In this document: piece by piece, positions 1-8,705 of the stretch
Layout of the letters: each line of letters begins with the position of its first letter
Position numbering within the stretch: the stretch's first letter is position 1
DNA from: Desulfotomaculaceae bacterium
Lineage (GTDB): Bacteria > Bacillota > Desulfotomaculia > Desulfotomaculales > Pelotomaculaceae
Direction of reading: 5' to 3'
DNA: 15,142 bases
Assembly: GCA_028704035.1 (NCBI GenBank)
Contig: JAQVLS010000017.1
Location: forward strand, 1 to 15,142
The notes under the pieces: model-generated
Seen by the model: only the letters and a program-made list of their open reading frames with translations
What the model was told of the DNA's origin: nothing
The model's database searches: none
Translations under genes and position numbers: made by a program

Positions 1-940
1 TTGTGAAAATTACCCACTTGTAATTGCCGAGATTTTCCACCGCTCTGTCAAGGGGACCAAAGTCTTCAGGTTCCGTCACGTTGATAGTCGGGAACTCCAG
101 GGGTTCCGCGCCTAGCGCCTCCAGCGCCTCAGATAAAACACTAGCCTGCTCCCTGGCACGTGTTACTAAAATTCTTTGGCCGAAAAGAGGCTTTTTTTCA
201 AACCAGTTCAGTTTTTCCCGCAGCGCGACGACCTCTCCGACAATGATCAGGGCCGGATTCTTAAACGCTTCATTTTCCGCCTTCCGGCTTATGTCCTCCA
301 GCGTGCCCACCAGTGTGCGCTGTTCGGGCCTGGTGCCCCACCTGACCAGCGCTGCCGGAGTCAGGGGGGACCTGCCGTTTTCCATCAAACGTTTTGTGAT
401 GTGCGGCAGGTTCGCCATTCCCATCAGGAACACCAGGGTACCGGCTCCTGTAGATATTTTAGCCCAATCTATGCTTGAATTTTTTTTCAATGGATCTTCA
501 TTGCCTGTAATAATCGCGAGGGTTGAGGTGAAATCACGGTGCGTTACCGGGATCCCCGCGTATGCCGCCGCCGCTATGGCTGAAGTAACCCCCGGCACAA
601 TTTCAAAAGACACACCTGCCTCTGCCAGCGCTTCTGCTTCTTCACCACCCCGGCCGAAGACAAAAGGGTCTCCCCCTTTTAGCCTGGTTACCGTCTTACC
701 GCTTAGAGCTTTTTTCACCAGCAGTCGATTTATGTCTGTTTGTCCCAGCGTATGCCGCTCAGGTGATTTGCCGACATAAATGAGCTCTCCTTCGGGTCTG
801 GCAAAGGAGAGTATTCTATTGCTAACCAGGCGGTCGTATATGATTGTGTCTGATTTTTGTATGCACTCCAGCCCTTTTACCGTGATCAGTTTAGGATCGC
901 CCGGCCCGGCGCCTACAAGATATACGATACCTTTATCCAT
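1..940 (-). CDS. cobA-hemD: Uroporphyrinogen-III C-methyltransferase / uroporphyrinogen-III synthase fusion (3' part missing)
   Basis: The first ~245 residues are an SAM-dependent uroporphyrinogen-III C-methyltransferase, which makes precorrin-2 for siroheme and cobalamin. Visible motifs are the N-terminal VGAGPGDP (residues 9-16), GKSPERHT (57-64), TRLKGGDPFVFGRGGEEA (85-102) and VPGVTSAIAAAAYAGIP (115-131). From residue ~253 the frame continues as GQRILVTRAREQA and a run ending YKWVIFT, the start of a HemD (uroporphyrinogen-III synthase) domain. The reading frame is open at the left window edge, so 313 codons are seen and the rest of HemD is missing. The ATG at 940 lies inside the end of hemC (8-base overlap) and follows a GGAGAA ribosome site, indicating translational coupling. 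Fusion of these two activities is common in Firmicutes. A HemD domain followed by further domains cannot be excluded because the end is not visible. Confidence 0.93.
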   Translation of the reverse strand, partial: MDKGIVYLVGAGPGDPKLITVKGLECIQKSDTIIYDRLVSNRILSFARPEGELIYVGKSPERHTLGQTDINRLLVKKALSGKTVTRLKGGDPFVFGRGGEEAEALAEAGVSFEIVPGVTSAIAAAAYAGIPVTHRDFTSTLAIITGNEDPLKKNSSIDWAKISTGAGTLVFLMGMANLPHITKRLMENGRSPLTPAALVRWGTRPEQRTLVGTLEDISRKAENEAFKNPALIIVGEVVALREKLNWFEKKPLFGQRILVTRAREQASVLSEALEALGAEPLEFPTINVTEPEDFGPLDRAVENLGNYKWVIFT

Positions 941-1874
941 TGCAACTGTTCTCCTGTCGCATTCTGCTTAATATTTCTCCTGCGCCTGATGCCAACAACT
1001 TTTCCGCCAGCCTTACTCCAAGCAGTTCAGCTTCTGTGACGTCCCCGATCATTGATGCGCGGACCATGTCGATGCCGTCCAGGCTGAAAACGGCGCCTTC
1101 CAGGCGCAGGCACTCCCCTTCAACTGCGGCATGGGCGCCGATAGGTACCTGGCAGCCGCCTTCGAGTTTTTTTAAAAATGCCCTTTCAGCGCTCACAGCC
1201 AGGCGTGACTCGGTGTGATCAATATTTTTAACCAGAGCGAGTATTCCATCATTATCAGAAGCTACCTCCACCCCAACCGCTCCCTGCCCTACCGAAGGTA
1301 GGAGTATTTCAATAGGAATAACCTGAGATATTCTGTGGTCAAGGCCCATGCGGTGTACGCCGGCATATGCCAGAATGGTCGCGTCAAATTTCTTTTGATC
1401 CAGTCTTTTTATGCGTGTCTGTACGTTTCCCCGCAAGTTTACTATTTTTAAATCCTTACGGTAGCGCAGGACCTGGGCTGCCCGTCGGAGACTGCTGGTA
1501 CCGATCACCGCGCCTGCCGGCAGTTCTGCCAGCGAGCTGACGCTGTGCGCAATTAATACGTCACCCGGATATTCCCTCTCACAAATAGCCCCAATCGTAA
1601 GGCCATCCGGCAGTACTGTGGGCAGGTCCTTCATGCTGTGCACGGCCATATCAATTTCCCCGCGCAGTATTGCATACTCTAGTTCTTTGGTAAAGAGACC
1701 CGTATCGCCTATTTTAGCTAAAGCGACATCCAGGATGTTATCCGCCTGGGTGCGGATGCCTTTAAGCCGGTAGCTGTATTTAGGGCCTAATGTTTTTAAT
1801 CGTTTAACCACCCAGCGGGCTTGCCACATGGCAAGCCTACTTTCTCTTGTCCCCACAATAATTTCACGTCTCAA
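933..1874 (-). CDS. hemC: Porphobilinogen deaminase (hydroxymethylbilane synthase)
   Basis: This cytosolic enzyme joins four porphobilinogens into hydroxymethylbilane, the substrate of the HemD domain encoded next. The protein has 313 residues, the usual length. It opens with IIVGTRESRLAMWQA, carries HSMKDLPT with the catalytic Asp at about residue 83, the GTSSLRRAAQ and NLRGNVQTR phosphate/substrate-binding segments (126-154), and EGGCQVPIGAHA with the dipyrromethane-cofactor cysteine at 241. The start is TTG, chosen because an AGGGGA ribosome site lies seven bases upstream and the N-terminus matches the family. It sits 38 bases after hemA and overlaps the following cobA-hemD start by 8 bases, so the genes are very probably co-transcribed. 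Confidence 0.96.
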   Translation of the reverse strand: MRREIIVGTRESRLAMWQARWVVKRLKTLGPKYSYRLKGIRTQADNILDVALAKIGDTGLFTKELEYAILRGEIDMAVHSMKDLPTVLPDGLTIGAICEREYPGDVLIAHSVSSLAELPAGAVIGTSSLRRAAQVLRYRKDLKIVNLRGNVQTRIKRLDQKKFDATILAYAGVHRMGLDHRISQVIPIEILLPSVGQGAVGVEVASDNDGILALVKNIDHTESRLAVSAERAFLKKLEGGCQVPIGAHAAVEGECLRLEGAVFSLDGIDMVRASMIGDVTEAELLGVRLAEKLLASGAGEILSRMRQENSCNG

Positions 1875-1912
1875 CAGAAAATCCCCTAATAATTATGATT
1901 TGTTTTTTTATG

Positions 1913-3241
1913 TTATTTAATCATCTGATGTTTATCGTTCTCGCCATGCTCCAGCTGTTTCTTCGATTTTTGGCCCGGAACATCCAGGTCAAATAAATTT
2001 TGCATGATCTCGGTGTACAGGTGCCCCTCTACGGTTAGGGCATATTTTTTTAGTTGCGTAATGGGAACATGCAGCATCTGGTTGACAATTGAGTTGGCCA
2101 GAGATGAGACGACTTTTCGATCATGTTCCGATAATTCACCCAGGCGGTTTAAGGCCCGCTGCAGTTCCTTTCGCTTTATTTCTTCTCCCCAATTTTTAAG
2201 AGTGGCAATAGTAGGTATGACAAATTGCGTGCTGTGCCATTTCATGAATTTTTCCAGTTCTTCTTCAATAATTGATTCGGCCTTGTTGGCGGCATTTCTG
2301 CGCTCAGTCAGGTTGTGGTCAACTACTGTTTTCAGGTCGTCTATATCATAAAGGGTTACTCCCTTCAGTTTGCCGACTTCAGGTTCAATGTCCCGGGGCA
2401 CCGCTATGTCGACCATGAATATTTTTTTGCCGTTTCTTTTCTCCATGACGCGCCGCATCTCTTCAGTTTTGACAACGGTATGGGACGCTGCGGTACAACT
2501 GATCACTATATCAGTGTTTTCCATGTATTTATACAGTTCGCTAAAATTGACGGCCCTGCCGTTAAATCTGGCGGCAAGGGCTGCCGCCCGGTCAAAGGAG
2601 CGGTTTGAAACAATGACGCCTGGAATACCATTGTCGACAAGATGCCTGGCAGTCAACTCACTCATTTTACCGGCGCCGATGACTAGCACCCGGTGTTTAT
2701 TTAAATCACCCAGGTACTGTTTGGCCAATTCCACCGCAGCATAACTTATTGAAACAGCGTTGCGATCAATGCCTGTCTCGGTACGGACCCTTTTGCCGAC
2801 AGTCAGAGCCAGTTGGAAGAGAGTATTGATGACACGGTTGGTCGCCTCATATTCAACAGCATCTATATACGCGGTCCTTAACTGGCCAAGGATCTGGGTT
2901 TCGCCCAGCAGCATCGAGTCCAAGCCTGACGCGACGCGAAAAGTATGGCGGATCATATCATACAGGGTATGACAGTAAGTAAAGTTCTTGATTTCTGATA
3001 TATTAACACCCGACCAGCGGGACATAAAATCCCAGATAGCATTGATCCCCTCGTCCATCTCAATGGCTGCAGCATAAATTTCTGTCCTATTACAGGTGGA
3101 TAAAATAACGCAACCTTCAATAACGGGATAGGATTTTAACCGTCTTAAGGCTCCTTTGAGCGTATGAGCAGGAAAAGAGAGTTTTTCCCTGACTTCAACC
3201 GGCGCTGTCCTGTGGTTAAGACCTACTACCGTGATAAGCAC
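1913..3241 (-). CDS. hemA: Glutamyl-tRNA reductase
   Basis: HemA reduces glutamyl-tRNA(Glu) with NADPH to glutamate-1-semialdehyde, the first committed step of C5-pathway tetrapyrrole synthesis. The 442-residue length is close to that of other bacterial HemA proteins. Motifs include [17 protein letters not shown] near the N-terminus, STCNRTEIY with the catalytic thioester cysteine at residue 50, LGETQILGQ (111-119), the Rossmann segment [12 protein letters not shown] (184-195) and VSNRS (210-214). The C-terminal ~100 residues form the helical dimerisation region. The start is GTG with an AAAGGAGAT ribosome site eight bases upstream; this start lies inside the preceding dehydrogenase gene (26-base overlap). 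HemA is usually the regulated step, but no heme-responsive element is visible here. Confidence 0.97.
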   Translation of the reverse strand: MLITVVGLNHRTAPVEVREKLSFPAHTLKGALRRLKSYPVIEGCVILSTCNRTEIYAAAIEMDEGINAIWDFMSRWSGVNISEIKNFTYCHTLYDMIRHTFRVASGLDSMLLGETQILGQLRTAYIDAVEYEATNRVINTLFQLALTVGKRVRTETGIDRNAVSISYAAVELAKQYLGDLNKHRVLVIGAGKMSELTARHLVDNGIPGVIVSNRSFDRAAALAARFNGRAVNFSELYKYMENTDIVISCTAASHTVVKTEEMRRVMEKRNGKKIFMVDIAVPRDIEPEVGKLKGVTLYDIDDLKTVVDHNLTERRNAANKAESIIEEELEKFMKWHSTQFVIPTIATLKNWGEEIKRKELQRALNRLGELSEHDRKVVSSLANSIVNQMLHVPITQLKKYALTVEGHLYTEIMQNLFDLDVPGQKSKKQLEHGENDKHQMIK

Positions 3242-3857
3242 CTAACAACATCTCCTTTGCCGGCTCTAATCGGCCCTTTTTCAACATGTTCAGGATTTCA
3301 TCACTTACAAGACTTTCTAGTTTATTTTTTTTCTTTTCGGGATCAGACACGTTTTTAATTACTTCTTCTCTCAAGGCGCCAAGCATTTCCAAGAAATCTT
3401 CGTACTGCGGTCCGTAAACCAACTCCAATTCTTCTCTGATCTTCCTGGCCAGCAGCGGGCTTTTCCCGCCGGTTGAGACCGCTATGGCCAGAGAACCTCT
3501 CCTGACAGTAGCAGGGACGTAGAAATTACATTTAGCCGGATCGTCTACAATATTTACTATCAGATTGCGGCCTGCGCAATCGTCAGCGATTTGCCTGTTT
3601 ACTTCTTCCTTGCCGGTAGCGCCGAAAACCAGAAACATATCTTCCAGATCCGAGGTTTTATAGCTTCCTCGTCTATATAAGAGCAAACCTTCTGCAGCCA
3701 TAGATGACAGTGCGGGAATTATCTCGGGGCTGACTACGCAAACCAGCGCTTCACACTCCAGCAGGGAGCGCACCTTGCGTTCCGCTACTTTCCCACCGCC
3801 TACGACCAGGCATTTTTTATTTTTTAAATCCAGAGATATCATGTAACGTACAGCCAT
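3216..3857 (-). CDS. Precorrin-2 dehydrogenase / sirohydrochlorin ferrochelatase (CysG N-terminal type)
   Basis: This protein (213 residues from the chosen ATG) matches the N-terminal half of CysG and stand-alone Met8/YlnF-type enzymes. They oxidise precorrin-2 to sirohydrochlorin with NAD and in many cases insert iron to give siroheme. Visible are the NAD-binding [14 protein letters not shown] (16-29), [16 protein letters not shown] (101-116) with the catalytic-type aspartate at about 105, and the signature [16 protein letters not shown] (128-143). The ATG at 3857 has an AGGTGG site five bases upstream; GTG codons at 3866 and 3863 are possible alternatives adding 2-3 residues. The methyltransferase half is encoded separately, three genes on. 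Whether it also chelates iron cannot be decided from sequence. Confidence 0.93.
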   Translation of the reverse strand: MAVRYMISLDLKNKKCLVVGGGKVAERKVRSLLECEALVCVVSPEIIPALSSMAAEGLLLYRRGSYKTSDLEDMFLVFGATGKEEVNRQIADDCAGRNLIVNIVDDPAKCNFYVPATVRRGSLAIAVSTGGKSPLLARKIREELELVYGPQYEDFLEMLGALREEVIKNVSDPEKKKNKLESLVSDEILNMLKKGRLEPAKEMLLGAYHGSRS

Positions 3858-3894
3858 GTCCACCACCTACAAAGTTTTAATCTATACAGTTGCT

Positions 3895-4860
3895 TTAAAA
3901 TTTTCTGGCATACACAAAATCCGCTGCCATGCCCAGGGTCAGGCGAGTTGGAATGTCAGGCAGCTCTTTTAGTTCCATTTTTGCTTTCACGATATATTTT
4001 TGCGCAATAGCAAAAGAATACTCTACAGCCCCGGAGTTCTTGATAATTTCTAAGGCCTCATTAACCTCATCGTCGCTTTTTTCCACTTTGGTTACCAACT
4101 CAACAAGACGTTTCTTATCTTTGCAGCGTTTCAAGGCGTATATTACCGGCAGCGTTATTATCCCCTGCCTTAAATCTCCGCCTATAGGTTTGCCCAATTG
4201 ACACTGTTCCGCGATCATATCCAGGATGTCGTCGGTAATCTGAAAGGCCATCCCGATATTGTACCCGTATCTTCTTAGCGGTAAATATATGTCTCTGTCA
4301 GCGCCGCAGGCAACCGCACCCAACTGGGCGCTGGCGGCGATCAGAAGTGCTGTTTTGCATTTAATGCGGTACAAATAGTCCTTTATACTCTGGTTTGTAT
4401 CGAATGAAGATGATATTTGAATAATTTCTCCTTGGGACATCTGCACGCTTATGTCTGATAAAACTTCGAATATTAGTGGATTGTCTTCATACCGGGATAT
4501 CTGGATCAGTGATTTGGCGAAAAGAAATGAGCCGATATGAGTTGATATTTTATTCCCCCACATGGCTTTTACCGTAGGCTTGCCCCTGCGGGTCATAGAA
4601 GCGTCGACGACGTCATCGTGCACCAGGGAAGCCATATGAATAAGTTCCAGGGTAGCTGCCAGGGGTATAATCCTTTCCATGTCGAAGTTATAGAATTTCG
4701 CTCCGTATAATGTCAGTGCCGGCCGCAATCTCTTACCGCCCGCGTTTAGAAGATGTGTGGAAGTTTCCGTCAATATTTGATATCTTACCTGGACTATTTT
4801 CCTTAATTCATTTTCAACAGCTTGTAGTTCATCTTTTATATCAACGAATAGTTCCAGCAT
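3895..4860 (-). CDS. hepT: Long-chain polyprenyl diphosphate synthase, probably heptaprenyl diphosphate synthase large subunit
   Basis: This trans-isoprenyl diphosphate synthase of 321 residues extends an allylic diphosphate with isopentenyl diphosphate. It carries GGKRLRP (41-47), the first Asp-rich motif HDDVVD (Asp 82, 83, 86), the second motif ITDDILD (208-214), and GKPIGGDLRQGIITLP (223-238). The residue five before the first Asp is Ala77, a small residue typical of long-chain or at least not farnesyl-length enzymes, so a menaquinone side-chain role is likely. The ATG follows an AGGTGG site four bases upstream. It is 37 bases before the dehydrogenase gene and probably heads the operon. 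No HepS-like small subunit is in the window, so chain length and subunit composition are inference; the symbol is provisional. Confidence 0.88.
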   Translation of the reverse strand: MLELFVDIKDELQAVENELRKIVQVRYQILTETSTHLLNAGGKRLRPALTLYGAKFYNFDMERIIPLAATLELIHMASLVHDDVVDASMTRRGKPTVKAMWGNKISTHIGSFLFAKSLIQISRYEDNPLIFEVLSDISVQMSQGEIIQISSSFDTNQSIKDYLYRIKCKTALLIAASAQLGAVACGADRDIYLPLRRYGYNIGMAFQITDDILDMIAEQCQLGKPIGGDLRQGIITLPVIYALKRCKDKKRLVELVTKVEKSDDEVNEALEIIKNSGAVEYSFAIAQKYIVKAKMELKELPDIPTRLTLGMAADFVYARKF

Positions 4861-5154
4861 TTTTCCACCTGCTTATTAAAAAAATATCCCCAGAAATTAT
4901 GATAAGCCTGTATTAATATGAAATACTAATTGATTTCTCGAAGCTTAAGGGATAATCCTTTTTAGCATGTTAGATATTTTTAAAAATAGGCAGTAAAAAG
5001 TGTAACTATAATTATAATGAGTTATGTAGTTCCTGGTAGAAAACACTAATTTCACAGCCATAAAAACGGATGGGGCCAGAATTTTTCAACGAACCTTAAA
5101 AACTGAAGATTATGTCATTATTTGCCAAGCAGGAAGTTGTTTCTGTCGGAAAAC
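4861..5154. other. Intergenic stretch between hepT and the selC promoter
   Basis: No convincing ORF or RNA gene is seen here. The stretch is AT-rich. It should hold the promoter of the hepT-hem operon on the minus strand; the best I can find is TTACAC near 5000 with a TAAAAA hexamer 17 bases on, which is weak. A small imperfect palindrome around AAGGGATAATCCTT (about 4946-4960) has no T-run after it. Confidence 0.4.
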
Positions 5155-5183
5155 TTGATTTTTAGCTAAAATTCTAATATAAT
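5155..5183 (+). promoter_or_regulatory. Sigma-A promoter of the selenocysteine tRNA
   Basis: TTGATT (5155-5160) and a perfect TATAAT (5178-5183) are separated by exactly 17 bases. The predicted transcription start near 5190 is about 25 bases before the mature tRNA 5' end. This fits a constitutive tRNA promoter and shows that the tRNA is transcribed on its own. Confidence 0.8.
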
Positions 5184-5215
5184 ATGATATCGTTAAAGAG
5201 GTTAAAAAATTGCAT

Positions 5216-5313
5216 GGGGGTGGATGGTGCCTGGTGGCGCTCCTGGTCTTCAAAACCAGTCGCGGGGCAGTGATCCTGTCCTGGGTGGGTTCGATTCCCA
5301 CGCACTCCCGCCA
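5216..5313 (+). tRNA. selC: tRNA-Sec, anticodon TCA
   Basis: This is a selenocysteine tRNA that reads UGA, with the UCA anticodon at 5250-5252 in the loop CTTCAAA between a 5-bp stem (5243-5247 with 5255-5259). It shows the hallmarks of bacterial tRNA-Sec: an extended D stem of six pairs around a TGGT loop (about 5226-5241), a long variable arm with a ~7-bp stem (GGGGCAG with CTGTCCT, 5264-5281), a T arm GTGGG/CCCAC, and an acceptor counted as eight positions (5216-5223 with 5302-5309). CCA is encoded at 5311-5313 after discriminator G5310. Two oddities are a G-U at acceptor position 4 and a G/G mismatch at position 8. No selA, selB or selD is seen nearby. Confidence 0.96.
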
Positions 5314-5441
5314 GTAAAAAGGCAGATCTATTTTTATTTGGGAACTTATCCCTCTTTGCTTTTAGGGCAAGGTGTCTGGTGGTATTAAATAAAGCGCCCC
5401 TGCCCTCTGCCCATACATACTGAGGTTCCTTGTACGGGCTG

Positions 5442-5482
5442 AAAAAAAGTAGAAGCCGGTTTTATAATTTTAAAACCTGGTT
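5442..5482 (-). terminator. Probable terminator of the spoVA-type operon
   Basis: Directly after the lipoprotein stop codon, the minus strand folds into a 9-bp stem with one bulged base (5456-5464 pairing with 5471-5480, loop 5465-5470). Seven bases later comes a run of seven T. The gap between stem and T-run is longer than ideal, hence moderate confidence. Confidence 0.5.
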
Positions 5483-5927
5483 ACATATCCTTATTGATTG
5501 CCTTAAACTCGCTACCAATATCCGCTGAAGACTGCCCCTGTGCTTGTTCCGTTTGTTGTTCAATCTGCTGGAGCCGCATAAAAAGTTTTTTGTCGGACGT
5601 TACATAAACGTTGTAGTCCCCGTTTATTTCTTTTACTGTGTCATGCACCTGTTCTCTTATAGATTTCAGACGCAGCCTTTCAAAACCGCTCACTTTTATC
5701 GCTACAGATAATTCCTTGTTTATAGCTACGGCAGTCACCTTTCTAACGCCCTTTACAACCCCAGCCCTCTGTTTAGCTGCTTCTGCAATTTCGTGATTAA
5801 TAACTATTTCTTCATGACTTACCAGCTGCCGCTGTTTTTTAGCGGGAGAATTCTGCACACCGCAACCTGCTATTAAAAAGAAAATTACCATAATAAAAAT
5901 GATGAGATTTGAGGCTTTGAATCTCAC
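5481..5927 (-). CDS. YhcN/YlaJ-type sporulation lipoprotein
   Basis: The protein has 148 residues. It begins with a lipoprotein signal peptide: basic MRFKAS, a hydrophobic stretch at about 8-20, and the lipobox LIAGC with the lipidated cysteine at 22. The mature part contains a domain like the YhcN/YlaJ sporulation lipoprotein family (about 50-120, with GVRKVTAVAINKELSVAIKV and YNVYVTSDKKL), followed by a Gln-rich tail. Family members are found in the inner spore membrane of Bacillus, but their biochemical role is unknown. The GTG start has an AAGGTGA site. It is 15 bases after spoVAE and is the last gene of the operon before a hairpin. Its lipidation would need Lgt, which is encoded at 10247 in this window. 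Confidence 0.85.
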   Translation of the reverse strand: MRFKASNLIIFIMVIFFLIAGCGVQNSPAKKQRQLVSHEEIVINHEIAEAAKQRAGVVKGVRKVTAVAINKELSVAIKVSGFERLRLKSIREQVHDTVKEINGDYNVYVTSDKKLFMRLQQIEQQTEQAQGQSSADIGSEFKAINKDM

Positions 5928-5942
5928 TTAAATCACCTTCTT

Positions 5943-6296
5943 CTACCCTTTTGGCTTAAACAGTAGCGCCGCGATAAACCCGAAAATAATTGCGGCAGAT
6001 ATGCCGGCGCTGGTGACTTCAAATATTCCCGTCAGTATCCCAATTATCCCTGTCGATTCAGCCTCTTTCATGGCGCCGTGCACCAGGGCGTTTCCAAAAC
6101 TGGTGATGGGAACGGTGGCGCCGGCGCCCGCAAAGTCAATAAGGGGTTCATAAAGTCCCAGACCGTCTAAAATGGCGCCGGTTACAACCAGGATACTCAT
6201 AGTATGAGCGGGGGTAAATTTCCCTATATCCAGTAACAATTGTCCGATAACACAGATAAGTCCCCCGACAACAAAAGCCCAAAAAAATATTTCCAC
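5943..6296 (-). CDS. spoVAE: Stage V sporulation protein AE (SpoVAE/SpoVAEb type)
   Basis: This is a 117-residue polytopic membrane protein, similar along its length to SpoVAC encoded two genes upstream: both have a GGxIC(x)xGQ segment near the first helix and an AGAG(T/A)xVP(V/I)T(S/G)F(G/A)N segment in the middle (about 57-69 here). SpoVA proteins move calcium-dipicolinate into the forespore and out during germination, across the inner forespore membrane. About four hydrophobic segments are visible. The start is GTG; the nearest ribosome site, AGGGG, is 13 bases upstream, which is long, but no other start fits the family N-terminus. It is 16 bases after spoVAD. Confidence 0.92.
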   Translation of the reverse strand: MEIFFWAFVVGGLICVIGQLLLDIGKFTPAHTMSILVVTGAILDGLGLYEPLIDFAGAGATVPITSFGNALVHGAMKEAESTGIIGILTGIFEVTSAGISAAIIFGFIAALLFKPKG

Positions 6297-6312
6297 TTTG
6301 CAAAAAACACCC

Positions 6313-7323
6313 CTAACAGTCGTACTCTATCGATACCGCATGCGCTATGCCGGGTATGCTTTCCTTCTGTTGGTATGATAAGGGTGATAGAAGCGCTCCG
6401 GTAGCTACTATTAAAACCTTCTTTAGTTCACCCTTTTTCATCCTGTTCAATATGTGCCCGTAAGCTACCGTGGCTGAGCAACCGCAACCGCTGCCTCCGG
6501 CCAGTACCACAGGTTGGTTTTCATGGTAAATAAGCACGCCGCAGTCTGTGAATATATCCTCCGGTATATCCAGGCCGTGCTTTTTTAATAGATCACCGGC
6601 AATTCTGTGCCCCACTCGTCCCAGATCCCCGGTGGCTATAAGATCGTAATCCCGGGGCGCAATCTGCAAGTCCCTGAAATGAGCTGTAATAGTATCCACA
6701 GCAGCCGGCGCCATAGCGCTCCCCATATTAAAAGGGTCGGTTACTCCCATATCCACTACTCTGCCGATGGTAGCGGAGGTGACCTTTGGACCGCTCCCTT
6801 TAGAGCCAAGCAAGGCAACACCGGCGCCGGTCACCGTCCACTGGGCGGTGGGAGGTTTTTGTGATCCATATTCAGTCGGGTACCTGTATTGCTTTTCAGC
6901 AGTCGCATTGTGGCTGGAAGTACCGCAGAGGACATACTTGCCGGATCCACTGTCTACTATCAGACTGCCCAGGCTTAGGCTCTCCATGGAATTGGAACAG
7001 GCGCCATATAAACCTATAAAGGGTATATTTAAAGTCCTGGCGGCAAAGCTGCTGGAAATAATCTGATTCATCAGGTCGCCGCTCAGAAAAAACTGGATGT
7101 CTTGTTTTTGCAGACCGGCCTTCTTAATGGCTGTTTTACAAGCTTCTTCCAACATTTTTTTTTCTGCTTTTTCATAGCTGTCCTGCCCCAGCCATAAGTC
7201 CCCGTGCAGCAGATCAAAATCTTCCGCCAGCGGTCCTTTCGCTTCAAAGGGTCCCCCCACGGTTGCCGTTGAAATAATTGTTGGTTTATTTGGGAAAACC
7301 CAGGTCTGGTGTCCTTGCAGCAT
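6313..7323 (-). CDS. spoVAD: Stage V sporulation protein AD
   Basis: SpoVAD is the soluble, membrane-associated member of the SpoVA complex; in Bacillus it binds dipicolinic acid. Its fold is thiolase-like. The 336 residues begin [14 protein letters not shown], and [17 protein letters not shown] (15-31) is a strongly conserved family signature. Other clear segments are [12 protein letters not shown] (105-116), with a cysteine where thiolases carry theirs, and [17 protein letters not shown] (275-291). I chose the ATG at 7323 rather than an in-frame start at 7368 because the family starts at MLQGHQ, a GGGGGGA site lies upstream, and the longer form would run into spoVAC. Only one base separates it from the spoVAC stop, implying coupled translation. 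Confidence 0.97.
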   Translation of the reverse strand: MLQGHQTWVFPNKPTIISTATVGGPFEAKGPLAEDFDLLHGDLWLGQDSYEKAEKKMLEEACKTAIKKAGLQKQDIQFFLSGDLMNQIISSSFAARTLNIPFIGLYGACSNSMESLSLGSLIVDSGSGKYVLCGTSSHNATAEKQYRYPTEYGSQKPPTAQWTVTGAGVALLGSKGSGPKVTSATIGRVVDMGVTDPFNMGSAMAPAAVDTITAHFRDLQIAPRDYDLIATGDLGRVGHRIAGDLLKKHGLDIPEDIFTDCGVLIYHENQPVVLAGGSGCGCSATVAYGHILNRMKKGELKKVLIVATGALLSPLSYQQKESIPGIAHAVSIEYDC

Positions 7324-7324
7324 A

Positions 7325-7804
7325 CTAAGATCCCCCCAGCAGAGCCAAAATTGTTTTAATGAGGGCAATCACAAAGGCGGCAAAAACACCAAAAACAATT
7401 ACTGAACCGGCCAGCTTGAACATATTGGCGCCTACGCCGAGCACGAATCCTTCACTGCGGTGTTCGATAGCAGCAGACGCAATGGAATTCGCAAATCCGG
7501 TCACAGGCACCGCAGTGCCGGCCCCTGCCCACTGTGCGATATGATCATATACACCCAGGGCCGTAAGAGTTACTGAAAGGAAAATCATCACTGCTACGGT
7601 CGGGTCCCCTGCTGTCTTTTCTGTAAAATTAAAATTCCAAAGAAAAAATTCCTGGACAAACTGGCCCATGAGGCATATCGTGCCGCCTACTAAAAAAGCC
7701 TTGCTGACGTTTAGGAGCACTGGCCGGCGGGGTTCTCTCGCCTTGGCAAAAGAGTGGTATTCCTGCTGAACAGGAGTCATTTTTTTCTTTTTCTTATTTG
7801 ACAA
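7325..7804 (-). CDS. spoVAC: Stage V sporulation protein AC
   Basis: This 159-residue membrane protein of the SpoVA dipicolinate channel has a basic cytoplasmic N-terminus (a run of five lysines at 4-8), then hydrophobic segments at about 34-54, 69-90 and 125-155. A conserved loop AGAGTAVPVTGFANS lies at about 93-107. In Bacillus, SpoVAC has been shown to form a mechanosensitive channel. The start is TTG at 7804 with GGGGTG about ten bases upstream; an ATG eight codons in (7780) is the alternative. It lies 16 bases after the DUF421 gene and one base before spoVAD. Confidence 0.95.
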   Translation of the reverse strand: MSNKKKKKMTPVQQEYHSFAKAREPRRPVLLNVSKAFLVGGTICLMGQFVQEFFLWNFNFTEKTAGDPTVAVMIFLSVTLTALGVYDHIAQWAGAGTAVPVTGFANSIASAAIEHRSEGFVLGVGANMFKLAGSVIVFGVFAAFVIALIKTILALLGGS

Positions 7805-7820
7805 TCTCCGGTTTCACCCC

Positions 7821-8681
7821 TTATCTTTTCAGCAAAGATTCCAAATCTTGCATTGCTTCAGAAAGTTTTACAGAAGAGTTCTCATACATTTTTTTAACAT
7901 TAGTCTCTTTTGTGCCCAAAGCGTAAAGTTCGCAGTCCGCCTGGCATTTTTTTAAAGTTGCATACACAAGTTCTTTTGCCTTTGGTTTAGGTACCTGGAT
8001 AGAATCATCGAACAAATCCAGGTAGAGCTGCCCCATAGAATCCACCTGGGCGATGAAGACGTTTTCCGGCGCGACACCTACCTTTTCCAGTTCTGTATGC
8101 AGCCACCGCCTGTTCAGCCCCATAGCCGTAAGAGGTTCGTCCATTATTATTCCGTCAAGCATCACCGTCTGGGGCACGCTCTCTTGCCCGACGTTAAGGC
8201 CCAAGGTCTTGGGGGTAACAGTCTGCTTGTTTTTTTTAAGAAGCGCGCTTACCTCTCCGGTAGGTTCAAGCACGGCGAATTCTACATCAGCAATATTAAA
8301 TACATTTTTCTGGCGCAGCTGGCTTAATAAATCTTCGGGTGTAAGACGGGCTTCCAATAATTTATCTTCCAGTACTTTGCCGTGGTTGATCAGGACTGTT
8401 TCTTTTCCCTGGACAATGTCTCTGACCGCCTTATGCTTTACAGCCAAAAGATAAATCAATGCCGGGAATACGGTCCAAACCGCCAGGGCAATAAGACCAT
8501 TGGCCGGACTGGCGACCAGATCCAAAGAAATGGCGGCGGCTATTACCCCGATGACGATGCCGGTAACCAGGTCGAAAAAGGTTAGCCGGGAGGTTTGTCT
8601 TTTCCCTATGAGACGCACCAGTAGCAGGATGATTATAAATAAACCCACAGAACGCGCTAAAATATTTAACCATTCAGGCAT
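7821..8681 (-). CDS. DUF421 (YetF-like) membrane protein
   Basis: The 286-residue protein has three N-terminal membrane segments (about 9-22, 38-56, 62-80) followed by a cytoplasmic region. Family signatures are RLIGKRQ (23-29), LTFFDLVTGIVIG (33-45), and the soluble block with LINHGKVLEDKLLEARLTPEDLL (97-119) and VEFAVLEPTGEVSALLKK (133-150). The DUF421 family includes Bacillus YetF, YdfS and the '2Duf' protein of the spoVA2mob operon, linked to spore wet-heat resistance through the inner membrane. Here DUF1657 is not fused but encoded 24-30 bases upstream. The ATG follows AAGGGG. The C-terminal ~55 residues (after PKPKAKE) are helical and charged. The biochemical function is unknown. Confidence 0.9.
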   Translation of the reverse strand: MPEWLNILARSVGLFIIILLLVRLIGKRQTSRLTFFDLVTGIVIGVIAAAISLDLVASPANGLIALAVWTVFPALIYLLAVKHKAVRDIVQGKETVLINHGKVLEDKLLEARLTPEDLLSQLRQKNVFNIADVEFAVLEPTGEVSALLKKNKQTVTPKTLGLNVGQESVPQTVMLDGIIMDEPLTAMGLNRRWLHTELEKVGVAPENVFIAQVDSMGQLYLDLFDDSIQVPKPKAKELVYATLKKCQADCELYALGTKETNVKKMYENSSVKLSEAMQDLESLLKR

Positions 8682-8705
8682 TGGAATTACCCCTTCAAAG
8701 TATTG

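Noticed and set aside
24..779. A 251-codon plus-strand frame
   Set aside because: It is antisense to the clearly conserved cobA-hemD and has Ser-rich, unstructured composition typical of a shadow frame.
5110..5301. A 63-codon minus-strand frame opposite the tRNA
   Set aside because: It is the complement of selC and its promoter, a well-known false gene type; it has no ribosome site of note.
5314..5441. A selenoprotein or sel gene fragment after selC
   Set aside because: No frame of useful length and no recognisable motif; only imperfect inverted repeats such as GCCC/GGGC near 5409-5440.
7324..7368. A longer spoVAD start
   Set aside because: It would overlap spoVAC by over 40 bases and add residues absent from the family; the ATG at 7323 has a ribosome site and the conserved N-terminus.
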